64,000 nt of DNA. Source: Liquidambar formosana. Its lineage: Eukaryota > Streptophyta > Magnoliopsida > Saxifragales > Altingiaceae. Each line of letters starts with the position of its first letter. Position 1 is the first letter of the stretch. A program made the translations under genes and the position numbers. The notes below the pieces were generated by a model, which was given only the letters and a program-made list of their open reading frames with translations, was not told the DNA's origin and did no database searches. Below are positions 1 to 11,602 of the stretch, one piece after another. Location of the stretch: positions 24,071,278 to 24,135,277 of the forward strand of contig CM077824.1 in NCBI GenBank assembly GCA_039720395.1, in the 5' to 3' direction.

Positions 1-1811
1 TGATATGCAAATCTGGACAGAATAGTATTATGGCCTAAAATCGTCTACTAAGCATGCTAACAGCAAAAACAGCAAACGTTCATAAGCCCTAACATAATCC
101 TAGAACCATATCATGCATAAAAAACCTAGAATATACTAACATGCATGCAAAAATATCATATTCGCTTCATATGAAAAACATATACAGCAAACATGAAGAA
201 AAACCAATGAAAAACCTAAACTTAACATGCTATATGAAAACTAACATAAAACAAGGACACTAACAACCCTAAACTCAATAATATGCTTAAAAACATACAA
301 AACAAACTTTAATCATGCTAAAACCAAACTAAACAGAACCTAAATCATGCATATTAACTAACTAAAACAAATAAAACATGACAAAAAACCTAACTCTAGC
401 ATGCAATGAACCTATTCTAAAACAAGGACAACAGAAGCACAAGAATCACACCTATGCATTAAAACCTATGAACTAACTCTAAGGCATGCAAAACCCATCA
501 TGAACATCATTATTATCACATGTATTAACCAACAAAAACCTCAATTCATGCTAAAAATTATAGGCATTACATGCACTAGAGCTATCCTACATGATACCTT
601 TGTTTAAGCTTGAACAGAAAAGGGAATACCTTAGGAAGAGCCTTCCTTGCTGCTGTATGAACTCCCTCTTGCTCTTATGGATGTCTTTAATCAATATTCT
701 CCAAGGCTACAGCAAGAACTCCAGCTCTCCTTCAAGTCTCTCTCTCTTCTTCTCTCTCAAACACTCAAGTTTTAATGCATAAAGTGGCTCCCCTTGTGCT
801 GAAGCATAGGGGGGTATTTATAGAGTTTCATTAGGATTAATCAATGGCTAGGATTAAAACCCTAAAAATTAATCCAAGGGCTATTAGAGACCCCCTTGGG
901 GCTTAAGTAATTCAGAAGTTACCAAAAAATAGAAGGAAACTCGTCCAAAAGAGCCCAAATACGTCAAAATAGGCAAGAGTCCGCTTCAGCAAGGAGTTAG
1001 AGTAAAAATAGGAAAGTGGTCTCGGGTGACCACCAGGGCCTGGGTGGCTAGCCACCTGGACCCAGGCGGCTAGCCGCCCGGGGCTGGGTGGTCACCCGAG
1101 CCCACTCCGGATTTTTGCCTATTTTTGACTCCTACTGCTTCTAGAAGTGTTTCAGGGGCCAAATGAACTCCGATTTTGATGAAACAAAAGCCAAAACGAC
1201 CGTGTTTCGATGAGGAATATGTTTTTGAACATTTTAGGATGAAAACCACTAACCATGGGGGCATGGTTAGGTTTGAACAAGGCGGTTAACCACTATGCTC
1301 TACCTTTGCTAAGCATAGGTGTGCACATAGGATCAAACCAAACACTTTCCATATCAAAATTGAACTTCATAAAACACTTTTGGGGGTAAAATGATGACTA
1401 ATGAAAGTCAATTTGAAAAGATTTGGTTGGTAATTGTGAGTTAATTAAAGCTAACCCAAAGAAGGGTCAATTAACCAATCTTGAACTACATCGAGCCATT
1501 TTAATCCCGAGCCATTGATTTATCAAATTGACACTAGAAATACCTCTTATGCATTCATATGAACTCCAATTGACAATTTGGAGATCATTTCAAGGTCAAA
1601 TGAAAAGTTTGGGACTTAAAAGACGATTATACCCCTCAAGTCACAAAAGCTCTTATTATCCCTCAAGATCAACTCCAAATTGAACCAAAACTCATACCCA
1701 TTGTCCTTGTGACTCTAGAAACCTAATGCAAGTGACTAGACTCAAAAACCAAACAAAAACATACATGAAATGATGAGCCCTAGTAAGGTGGTGCAAAAAT
1801 GGGGTGTGACA
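1..1811 (-). mobile_element. Partial Ogre/Tat-type gypsy LTR, minus strand
   Basis: The inner edge reads TGTCACACCCCATTTTTGC on the minus strand, a typical Tat/Ogre LTR start, inserted in a copia remnant at 1811/1812. It shares elements with the LTR at 3277-6392. Both have a GGGTGACC-rich palindromic patch (1018-1100 here, about 3920-3955 there). The first 30 bases of the window match the reverse complement of 5108-5137. That puts the window edge about 1.8 kb into the LTR. The rest is outside the window, so solo versus complete cannot be decided. Confidence 0.7.
815..823 (-). promoter_or_regulatory. TATA box of the minus-strand gypsy LTR
   Basis: Minus strand reads CTATAAATA, followed downstream by a CT/AG-rich leader-like stretch at 700-770. 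It sits at a position similar to the TATA box of the related LTR at 4151. LTR promoters of this family commonly have this layout. Confidence 0.45.
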
Positions 1812-3276
1812 GACGGGTTAAGACATTTATATACTCTTTGAGTGAGAAAGTACCCAAGGAATACATAAGAACGAGAATGAGCATTAAGTTTATGGTGAGA
1901 GTAGGGACGTAGCCACGGGTAACCTAGGCAACTAAACACGCGCAACTTGAGATAGTTGTGCAAGCCACCAAATAATGTGGTAAAAGGAAATTGGTTGTTA
2001 AGAAGGGGTGTAGGAAGGCAATTGATTAAGTATGCAGCAACTTAAAATGCATAAGTCCAAAATGTGAGGGGTAAAGAGGAGTGATAAAAGAGGGTGAGGC
2101 TGGTTTCAACAAGATAGCGATGGCAACACTCAGCAATGCCATTATGTTGAGGCGTGTGAATAAGAGTAGCTAAGTGAATAATGCCATAGAAAGAGAGGAG
2201 GGTGTTGAATTTTTTATACTCGCCCCCACCATTGGAATAAAGTAAGACAATGGAAGTCTTAAAATAATTTTCAACCATCGCATGGAACTTTGGAAAAGAG
2301 TGTAACCATCTGATTTATTTTAAGAGGATAAAGCCACGCATATTTAGTAAAATGATCCACAAAAATAACATAGTATTTAAAGTTGTTCAAAGATTCAGTT
2401 GGGAAGGTCCCTACACATCTGTATAAATGAGATCAAGTGGACCACAACTCTTGAGTGAAGACTTATTAAAAGGAAGCTTGTGACTCTTAGTACATTGACA
2501 ATAAGGACACAAAATAGAGATAGTAGACATAGACAACAATGGTAAAGAAAATTGCTTGACAAGGTATTGAAGAGTGTGAGCTGATGGATGACTAGGGCGT
2601 TTGTTCTAGTCTTGCATGGGAGCTTTAACACCGACCATGGTAGAGGGCAGAACAACAGAAGCTTGCACACTCGTTGGCCATTCATACACATCATTTCTAT
2701 CCGAGCCGCGGATGAGATTCCTCTGTGCTCAGATCCTTCACAAAAAAATGAGAGAGAAACAATTCAATAGAAGTAAGATTTAATTTACAAAATTGAGAAA
2801 CTAGAAATAAGATTCTTTTGCATGGAAGGAACACACAAAATATTGGACAAAGTGAGAAATACTTAAACCAGAGCCATCTCCAATGAAAATATTGTTGGGT
2901 CCATCATAGGGAATAAAAAGAAAAATTCTGAAGATAGGAGGTCACATGGTTGGTGGCAGCAGAGTCAACAAGCCAAGATGGAGCAGGGGAATGGCCGATG
3001 GTGGTGTAGTGGGTTGTTGCTTTGGGACAGAAAGGATGGCAAATCTAAGAACAGTGTTTGGCAGTGTTAACTTGTTGGTCAAATAGTTAGCAAAACCCTT
3101 GTAACAATGGCCTTGAGAGAAACTGTTGCGTTAAGGTTGATATATTGGGACCCTTGAGGAGTGTGATGTTGAAATTGGTGGGGACGATTGCAACAATGGT
3201 TAGAGTCAAAGAGAGTCTTGGTTAGCAGGGGATTTGAAGTGGGATGATTGATCATGAGGGCCACCACAATTAGCGT
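1812..3276 (-). pseudogene. Ty1/copia polyprotein remnant, integrase part
   Basis: On the minus strand, 2278-2042 encodes a copia integrase core with HTPQHNGIAE and a SNGGGEY-like catalytic Asp region. 2694-2395 holds the GAG-pre-integrase part (LTLFNTLSSNFLYHC). 1963-1742 holds the post-integrase segment CLGYPWLRPYSHHKLNAHSR. 3285-2900 is the gag/protease linker. The frame is broken repeatedly. The reverse transcriptase part would lie left of 1812, where a gypsy LTR has inserted. It is one element with the gag segment at 6393-7092. Confidence 0.8.
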
Positions 3277-4150
3277 TGTAGACACCCCATTTTCATCCCC
3301 ATGAGTTCAAGATAGCATTTGGTTAGGTTTAGAAGCATTTAGGAGTCCCTAAGCCTTAAAGGACACTTTTGCCCTTTTAAGCCTTAAGAGAATAGGTCAT
3401 CATTGCATGCATATTTTTGTCTCTTTGTTGAGTCCCATCACTTGCATTTAGTTTCTAGGATCATTTTGGATATGTGTGTCAAATTTGATTCAATTCCAGA
3501 TAGGTTTGGATAGCTAATTAGAACTTTTGCGACTTGAAGGGCAATTTCGTCTTTTACTTCGTATATTTTCTAATTGACTTCCAAATTTATTCCGGAGTGT
3601 TCCATTGACCTTAGAATGATGAAATGAGTCCAATTTAAGAGCCAATTTAATTTATTGATAGGTTTGGGATTGGTTCACCACATTACTCTATGGTTAATTG
3701 ACCTTTTTTCGGGTAATTGATTCATGAAAACCCAGCCACCTGACTGTGGTCAGGGATTTTTGGTTCAAGAATATTCTAGGCTTATTCTACATTGAATCCT
3801 TGAAATTTTGGCTTTTGAATCACTCATATCGGAGTTAAAATGAAGAATTTAAGTCCGTTTGAAGTTAAGAGTCCAAACCGAGCTAGAATTCCAAAAACCG
3901 AGGAAACCTGAGTTCACTCTCGGGTGACCGGTTCACCCAACCGGTCACCCGAGCCCTTCATCCTGATTTATCTCTTTTTGAATTTTTTACAGAATGGGAC
4001 TCTACCACTCTGAATTTCAGCCTTCTAAAGGACTTCTAAGCCTATTGAGAGGTGGTTTTGAGTTGTTTAACATCCATGGGATTTAATTACAGCCCTAGAT
4101 TGGTTTTATGGTGAATTAATCTCAACCATTAGTTCACATGGTTGGTTGGT

Positions 4151-4160
4151 TATAAATAGA
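4151..4160 (+). promoter_or_regulatory. TATA box of the gypsy solo LTR
   Basis: TATAAATAGA precedes a short leader with AGAGAGAGAGGGACC near 4213. The layout suggests the U3/R boundary of the LTR. Confidence 0.45.
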
Positions 4161-5689
4161 GGCTCATTCATCAGCATAAGGGACTTTTGACTTTTGACAC
4201 TTCATATTCATAAGAGAGAGAGGGACCACGAGTTTGCACACACCCATATCACTTAGAGGAGGCTTTCTACTGCAATTTTTAAGAGGAACTAGAAGATAAT
4301 CAAGCCAAAGAGAAGGAAGAACGCAGCGAAGACCTTTGCTTTGTTATAAGTCTCCTTTGCATCCTTTTACGATTCCTTCTTCTTCTACTCTATTCTCTGC
4401 ATAATTATGGCTTAGTATTGAATTAGGAATCCTATATACTCTATATTTTAGAGTGTATATGATTCGAATATGATGAGAATGCGTGTTAGTGGATTAGGAT
4501 TGCGAATTGTTTGCTGGTAGGATAGTTTCTCTCTTAAGGATAGAGGTACGTTTTGCATAAAAAAATCAATTGATGTGTTTATACTGTTTTCTCTTCATGT
4601 TTCAATTATATGCATGATTTTAAGCATCTTTTGTATAGGACACTTGCTGTGTAAGTCTCATCTTCATAGGTGTATGGATGATTATTCTTTTCAAGGATAA
4701 TTATCGTCCTTAAAGAGTAAGGTTATGCATGGGTGCTTTTTGGAGTGTGTTTAAGTGCGCTGTGAGTTTCTTTGCATTCTTAGGTATATATTTTACGTAG
4801 GATATGTGAAAAAATCATTCATACAGAGTGGTTTCTACGTAAAATTATCTCTGGATAGTTTTACTTAAGAAAGCTCGCCGTAAGGATGATTATTTCACAT
4901 TTTTACATAAAGTACTTACCTAAGGCATCATGTTAGATTTTCTTTTCATGTTTAGGATTTTCATATGATATTTTCATCATAGTAATGCCTATTTAGCATG
5001 TTTTTTTTATAGTTTTGTGCATGTTAGGGTGTTTAGAACATATAGGAGCATATTAGGATTTTGTTTCTCTTTTGATTTTTGTTTTTTACATGAGTATTAG
5101 GTCATTATATGCATATCTAATATTCTGTCCAGATTTGATTTGGGTCTCCTAATGATTATTTGAGCATAAATATGGTTGGTTCGAACTTAATAATTGCCCT
5201 ATAGAATACATAGGGTGATTAATTGATGTTTTCTCGATGTTTCGGGATGATTTGCATATGGTAAGTGGTTCATGGTAAGCTTTTCATGGATTGTTCTCTT
5301 CTCCCCCCTTGGGTTATTGTCGTTATTTTGGATTAGAAGTCCTAAGTTTCCAACTCTCTTAAAATTCTGTTTTACTTAGAGTTCTATTTCTTTTAGAATT
5401 CTACTCTTCTCAAACTTCTTTTTGGATAAGCGTTCTATCTCTTTTCAAATTCTGTCTTTTCTCAAATTCCTTTTTTGGAAATCCTTCTTCTTTTAAAACT
5501 CTTCTTTTCTTTTTATGGAAACTTAGGGTTTATAGTTCATTATAAAGGGAGTAACCCCTTCTCAATCGAATTACGTGGACTTTAATCCTTACATCTTTGC
5601 ATGTAAGGTACGTAGGCACTCATTTAATGTTCAAGTTCGCCCTAGGATGCTAAGTATCCTAGGTTTTCTTTTTCTTTCCTTCTATCCAT

Positions 5690-5881
5690 TTGTCCATCAC
5701 ATATATGCTAGAGGAGTAGGATGGACCCATGCTTCATTATTTATCCATCACATATTTGCTAGAGGAGTAGGATGGATCCATGCTTATTCATTTATCCATC
5801 ACATATTTGTTAGAGGAGTAGGATGGACCCATGTTTCCTCATTTATCCATCACATATGATTGCTAGAGGAGTAGGATGGAT
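5690..5881 (+). repeat. Tandem repeat, about 51 bp x 4, inside the solo LTR
   Basis: Four direct copies of a unit containing CCATCACATAT...GCTAGAGGAGTAGGATGGA begin near 5694, 5745, 5795 and 5846, with small differences. The short open frame over it is a by-product of the repeat. Confidence 0.85.
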
Positions 5882-6392
5882 CTGTTTCTTATTATCTGTC
5901 TCTCTACTGCTTTCCATATCTCTCATATTTGTTCATGGATGTTTACATGCTTTATGGATGTTTATTGTTTTATGGATGTTCATGGATGAATGTGGATTAT
6001 TTATGGATGATTCTTTGCATATGCATGATGACTAATTAAGAAGTGATTGAAATAGCCCATATAAATTCAGAGACCCATTTTGGGGCGATGTGGGTGTCTA
6101 TAAGATGTTTCGTAGAACCTTCCCACATCGTAACTTAGTCTTCAAATCCTCTCTTGTTTTGATAGACCTGCTTTTCCTTGATTGGAGTCATGTGGTTTGC
6201 TTTCAAAAGTTTTCTTTAAAAACTGTTTTTATGGTTTTCCTATTTTCCTAAAAATGAGGTGGCGACTCCTTGTTTGTTATGTTTTTGTGAACTTTTTAAA
6301 AACCAGATTTTTATTAATTTAAATCTCTACAAGTCTTTTTAAAAGAAAGGTTCTCCTTCCTTCCTCATCCGGATCAAAACCTGTGGTTCACA

Positions 6393-7092
6393 AGTGTTGC
6401 GATGGGAGTTTGGCAGAGAGCCTTGATTACTCGCTACGGGGCTTCTTGTTGTTTAAGATAGGCATCATAGTCAACAAATTTATCATGGAGATCCTTAACG
6501 GAGATGGGATTTTCATAAGCATGGGTTCTAGCAATGATTTCTTTGAATTCATCACCAACTCCATTGAGAATGTGGAGAATATGGATGACGAGATCATCAT
6601 CAAGAAGAGGAGCATCAATAAGGGCTAACTCCTCAAAGAGAGACTTGAGAGTTTGCAAGTAGTCAGCAATAGGCTTACCATTACAGGGTCAAGTGAGTCA
6701 TTTCTTAAAACTCATAACTCGTGAGCGAGAACGATTCGCATAGAGACCTTTGAGTTTGTCCCATGTTTCCTTGGAGGATTTGGTGGAGGCAATAAATCTT
6801 CTCATCAAGTCGGAGACTAAGATACAAATTGCATGTAATAAGAACTGATCTTGTCACTTCTAAAGGTTGGTTGTTCCTGTGTTGCTGGAAGGACATGTCA
6901 ACAAGCATCTATGTAGTCAAGTAAGTCATAACTGATTAAGAGAGAGTCAAATTGAGCATGCCATGTCGGATAGTTCATGGGTATGAGTTTGAGAGGAAGT
7001 TGGGCACTAGCGATGGCGATCAATGTCGTGTTTAAATCAGGGGTAATCAAAGTAGAGGTTACAACAGAGCTTGTAGAGGTTAGGTCGGCCAT
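6393..7092 (-). pseudogene. Ty1/copia gag remnant
   Basis: Minus-strand frames encode MADLTSTSSVV...LIPMNYPTWHAQFDSLL (7092-6898), a copia gag N-terminus (UBN2-type). A second stretch, HILNGVGDEFKEIIAR...VDYDAYLKQQEA (6658-6434), lies further on. Frameshifts separate the two. The element continues left of the solo LTR as protease and integrase. Confidence 0.8.
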
Positions 7093-7115
7093 GCGAGAAG
7101 TATCAAAACTCTCGT

Positions 7116-7281
7116 GTGAGAAAAAGGTGCTTTGATACCATATAAAAAAAGAATATTGTTTGGTTAAACGATAAAATTTTCATTATACTTGGTGATCTGT
7201 GAGAAGAAGGTGCTTTGATACCATATAAAAAAGGAACTTTGTTTGGTTGAAAGATAAAATTCTCATTATACTTTGTGATGT
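7116..7281 (-). repeat. Duplicated copia leader with two primer-binding sites
   Basis: Two 83-bp direct copies (7116-7198 and 7199-7281) each contain GCTTTGATACCA, the minus-strand form of a TGGTATCAAAGC initiator-tRNA-Met primer-binding site (7129-7140 and 7212-7223). This marks the 5' leader of the minus-strand copia element. A clear 5' LTR to its right was not recognised. Confidence 0.6.
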
Positions 7282-7289
7282 ATATATGC

Positions 7290-7470
7290 CTCATCAAAAG
7301 CCCAAAGCCCTATGGGTAGCCCGAAACCTGAAAGAAAATCCCGGCCCAAGCCCGACAAGGCCCAAGCCTAACCCAAATGCCCTTAGGTTAAGCGTGGGCC
7401 TCATGGTGAAGCCCGAGCCCAACCCAAAAAGCCCAATCTTTGGGTAGCCTGGCCTGAGCCCGGCAATTTG
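7290..7470 (+). repeat. GCCC-rich subterminal repeat, possible hAT 5' end
   Basis: Dense AGCCC, GGCCC and CCCGA words in an otherwise AT-rich area, unlike both flanks. Such motifs occur in subterminal regions of plant hAT elements, and a hAT transposase remnant follows. No matching opposite terminus was found downstream. Confidence 0.35.
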
Positions 7471-7856
7471 TCAATAATTCAGCATATGGAATTATGGATA
7501 CTGGCTTATCTCATTTTCCACTTTTACAAGGAAAGTATCTTTTGGTGACCATGTACAAAATTAATAAGAAAAGAAGGATATCTTTTGTTACCTTACTACA
7601 AATAGATAGTAAACTTAATAAAAAGTGACTACTAATCTTTGCTTTTTTGGTATTACGATAGAAAGTGATCTTTAAAAGGTAAGTTTTTGCTTTTTTCTTT
7701 TCTTTTGTTACAACAGGTGAGCAGGTTACTGTTTAGGCCATTTGGGTGCTTGTGCCTTAGGGCTTTGGCTCTGCCGCTATAACTATTGAGCTATTCATAT
7801 TCAATCTACCAATCTGCCATTATGCCATTCTGGCATTCTGCAAAGTGCAATGCAAT

Positions 7857-7922
7857 AGTAATATTACCGTTTCAACTTTCAACTTTCAATATTACCATTT
7901 CTATTGAAACGGTAATATTACT
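7857..7922. repeat. Short inverted repeat (hairpin)
   Basis: GTAATATTACCGTTTCAA pairs with TTGAAACGGTAATATTAC across a short spacer. It lies between the GCCC-rich stretch and the TATA box of the hAT remnant and could be part of that element's promoter region. Confidence 0.6.
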
Positions 7923-7990
7923 GTTTTTTATTTTTATTTTTTTTTGTTTTTCATATTTTTAAATGACATTTATATCCTAACTAAAAAAAC

Positions 7991-8000
7991 TATAAATAGG
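7991..8000 (+). promoter_or_regulatory. TATA box of the hAT transposase remnant
   Basis: CTATAAATAG is followed within 60 bp by a CT-rich leader (CACTCTCTCTCACAATCTC), the standard look of a plant promoter and 5' UTR. The decayed transposase reading frame starts about 450 bp downstream. Confidence 0.5.
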
Positions 8001-8447
8001 GACTCATTCTTCTCATTCTCCTCACAAAAAATTCCACTCTCTCTCACAATCTCTCAAACTCTCATATTTTGCTTACTTTCTAATTCTCTAGTAGTTCTAA
8101 AAATTCTCTTTTTTTCATTTTTTCATTTTTTTTGTTTGGACTTTGGTGAATCATGGCGTGATGATGTGAATCCATGAACCTCAACACGTTACAAGTTAAG
8201 CAAAGTGCCCTAGTGTCTCCAATTCATTCTGACATACTAACTATCAAATAATATTTAAATTTTCTAAATTTTTTATTTGTATATATATTTGGTTAATTTT
8301 TATTTATTTGTTTACTTTAATTATTTATTTAGTTCACTAATTAAATAATCTTTAGTAGTTATTTGTTTACTTTAATTATTTATTTAGTTCCCTAATTAAA
8401 TAATCCTTAGTAGATTTAAATTTATTTATTTAATTTTATTATAAAAA

Positions 8448-10600
8448 TGGTAAGTAGAAATATTAATTTCCCACAAACCATAGAAGAAGATATGTCATTT
8501 GAATCAACTGTGTCCCCCACAGGGGAATTCATCTTCTCCTCATCATAGTCTTCCAGACTCTACTCCTAGTGTGTCTCAAACCCCAAAATCTTCCCAAACG
8601 AACAATGGAAAATCTGATATATAGAATTTTTTTTTTTTGAAAAAATAACTGTAGAAGACAAAGATACTAAGAAAATGTTAAAGAAAGCTAGATGTGTTTT
8701 TTGCAATAATTTATTAGTTGGAAACTCAACTGCAGGCACTAGTCACTTGTAACGACACCACAAAGCGGTTGTAAAAAAAAAAAAAAAAAAAAAATCTAAT
8801 GTAGATATTAGGACACAAATGCAAATTGGTAGAAATGAAAGTGGTAATATACAAACATTTAAATATAATAAAGATAATGCTTGTCAAGAAGTTGTTGAAT
8901 TTATTATTAGATCCGAACAACCATTTACATTTGTAGAAAGGCTTGATTTTATGGGAATGATACGAAGAGGATTTAACCCTCAATTTAATGGTTTTTCAGC
9001 ATCAACAGCGAAACAAGATGTAATGAAATATTTTTCAAAAGATAAAATGAAGTTAAAAGAATATTTTAAAAAATATAACGCAAATTTCTGTTTCACATCC
9101 GACCTTTGGGAATCACAACAAACTCTTTGTTACTTCTCACTAACTGTGTACTATATAGATGAACAATAGAATTTAAATAAAAAAATTATTTCTTTTAAAC
9201 TCATCGAGACCCCACACACGGGTGCCATAATAGGACATGTACTATTAGAAGAACTTAGATCATGGGAAATGCAAATGAAAATACTTACACTAACATTAGA
9301 TAATGCTACAAGTAATGATACAGCTGAAACCTATTTAAAAGAACGTTTGGTTTTAATGTGCAATGGAAAATATTTCCGCATGAGTTGTTGTGCACATATT
9401 TTAAACTTAATTATATAAGATAGGTTACAAGTATTAGCTCAAAGAATTACAAATTTTAGAAATATTGCGTGCACTATTAATTCTTTGCAAAGTAAATATA
9501 AATTGTAGCAAAATTGTTGTGATGTTCTAAAAATTAGAAGGAGAAATATAGAACTTGACGTACCTCATAGATGGCTTTCCACCTGTATACTTTTGAAAAA
9601 CCTTATAAAATATAAAGTCATCGTAGATTTTTATTATATTGAATTACAAGGCAATCATATTTCGTCTATTAGAAAACCAGTAGAAGATGAGTGGAGTTAT
9701 GCCTTACTTTTGAGAGACTTTTTAAAAGTATTTGACAATGCTACGAAAACTCTTTACGGCATTTATTACCCTACATCTTGTTCTGTGATTCCATACTTAG
9801 TTGATATAAATATGACATTTCAAGAATATTATGATCGTGAAATTTTTAAGCCTATGATAGATGCTATGAAAGAAAAATATAATAAATATTGGGAAAATAT
9901 ACCAGATATATATATTTATTTGCTTTTGTTTTTTATCCTAGGTATAAACTTGATCATTTGGAAACAATGTTACATGGAATATATCCAGATAATATAGAAA
10001 AAATTACAAAAATTATGACTAAAGTAAATAATGATCTTAAAATTTTGTACAAATACTATAAAACTAAATTTGGTTCACATCTACTTGCACCTACATATGA
10101 GGGTGCAGACTCATCCTCATCCTCGAAGAATTCCAAAGCGAGAGGATATTTATGTTTATTAAAAAGTAGGACAACAATTTGTCTACTTCTGCATCTAGCA
10201 GTGTTCAATTAGAGTTGCAGCAGTATCTTAACCAACTAGAGTATGACATATTGGACAATATTGAAGATTTTGATGTTTTGGCTTGATGGAAATTGCAAGC
10301 TTGACGATATCCTACTCTTTCACTTCTGGCACGTGATCTTTTTAGCATTCCTGTAACCAGCGTAGCGTTAGAAGTTTCTTTTAGTGCAGGTGATCAAATA
10401 ATAAGCGACGTACGCTGTTCACTGAACCCAAAGACCGTTGAAGCACTTGTTTGTTTGAAAGATTGGAACCTCTCATACCAAAGCTTGCAAGAAAAATTCG
10501 AGTAGATGTACTTGAAGAACAATTGGTGAATATAAAATTATCAAGAGTGGAATGGATTGTTGATAGTTCTCCTAATGTCGACTACCAAATAGATAACTTC
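8448..10600 (+). pseudogene. hAT transposase remnant (BED / RNase H-like / hATC)
   Basis: Starts near ATGGTAAGTAGAAAT. In order there is a BED-type zinc finger (CVFCNN...SHL then HH, about 8690-8760), a run of A residues, the RNase H-like core (FTSDLWES 9095-9118, LTLDNATSND, CCAHILNLI), and a C-terminal hATC dimerisation domain (LARDLFSIPVTSVA, then SLNPKTVEALVCLKDW about 10415-10470). Stops at 9167, 9417, 9507 and later, plus a frameshift near 9900, destroy it. It is like RICESLEEPER-type domesticated and active hAT transposases in plants. It is a dead element, not a domesticated gene. Confidence 0.85.
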
Positions 10601-10693
10601 AACATGAAAAATGTACTTTTTTTTTATTTATTATTTTGTATCAATGTATATATTTTTTGAGTTAGAGAATTGCAAATGACAGGTTTGTATCCA

Positions 10694-11210
10694 GGGTGGC
10701 AATCTCAACCCGCATACGGCCCATTAAGCGTGGAAAATTCCATTTTCACCTTTTCTACTAGGATAATACCACTCTTATTTTTAGGTTTATTTCAAAACCT
10801 TTCTTTTGACTTTGTATAAGTTTGGTAATGATTACATCTATTCTATAGTATAATGATTATGCCTATTAGCTTTGTTGTTGAATATTAGACTTATTCTTTC
10901 ATACTAATTCATGTCTATATAAAAATAAAAATAAAAACGAGCTTAAGTTCCTGTTCCGCCAAAATTTTTAATTTTTTGATTTTATATAGACATGAATTAG
11001 TATGAAAGAGTAAGTCTAATATTCAACAACAAAGCTAATAGGCATAATTATTATACTATAGAATAGATGTGATCATTACAAAACTTATACAAAGTCAAAA
11101 GAACGGTTTTGAAGTAAACCTAAAAATAAGAGTGGTATTATCCTTGTAGAAAGGGTGACAATGGTCTATTTCACGCTTAATGGGCCGTATGCGGGTTGAG
11201 ATTGCCACCC
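10694..11210. mobile_element. Foldback element, about 0.5 kb
   Basis: The two halves are near-perfect inverted copies. GGGTGGCAATCTCAACCCGC at 10694 pairs with its complement ending at 11210. The arms are about 235 bp, with a small AT-rich loop near 10925-10975. The GGGTGGCAA terminus resembles hAT-type ends. No clean target duplication was found. It lies just past the hAT transposase remnant. Confidence 0.8.
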
Positions 11211-11602
11211 AATTTGTCGGTGCCAATGTAGTTGGGATGTACTCATCCTATAGTGATGCAATAAGTATCCCTTTCATGAAAGTTCAATGTAAATTTTATT
11301 TGAATTAATAAATAGAATGTTTTTACATTTGTTATTATTTGAGTTTCAATTAGCAAGTCCATATGACCATAGCCTTTAAATCTTTAATGAAACAATATTT
11401 ATATTTATATAAACATGTTATATAAAATTATGTAACTTATGATTTTTTTTTTTTTGTTTTTGTGGTAGTTATGTCTATAAAATAAACTACCCTTAAATTA
11501 TATTCATATTTACTTAATAGATTATATTTTAAAAACTACTAAAGTTATATTTTAGTAACATTATCAACATTACAACATATTAGTTATAAGCAAAATGATA
11601 GA

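Larger units (their letters stand above)
3277..6392 (+). mobile_element. Solo LTR of an Ogre/Tat-type gypsy element
   Basis: Begins TGTAGACACCCCATTTTCAT and ends CTGTGGTTCACA. The GTGGCGACTCC and CATCCGG...AAACC blocks near the end are typical of Tat/Ogre LTRs. At 3.1 kb it is long, as in that lineage. It splits a copia element whose gag continues at 6393 and whose protease/integrase lies before 3277. Flanking pentamers AGCGT (3272-3276) and AGTGT (6393-6397) look like a target duplication with one C-to-T change. No internal gypsy genes are present. Confidence 0.75.

Noticed and set aside
5575..5859. Open frame with repeated SFIHHIFARGVGWIHA
   Set aside because: It is a by-product of the 51-bp tandem repeat inside a solo LTR.
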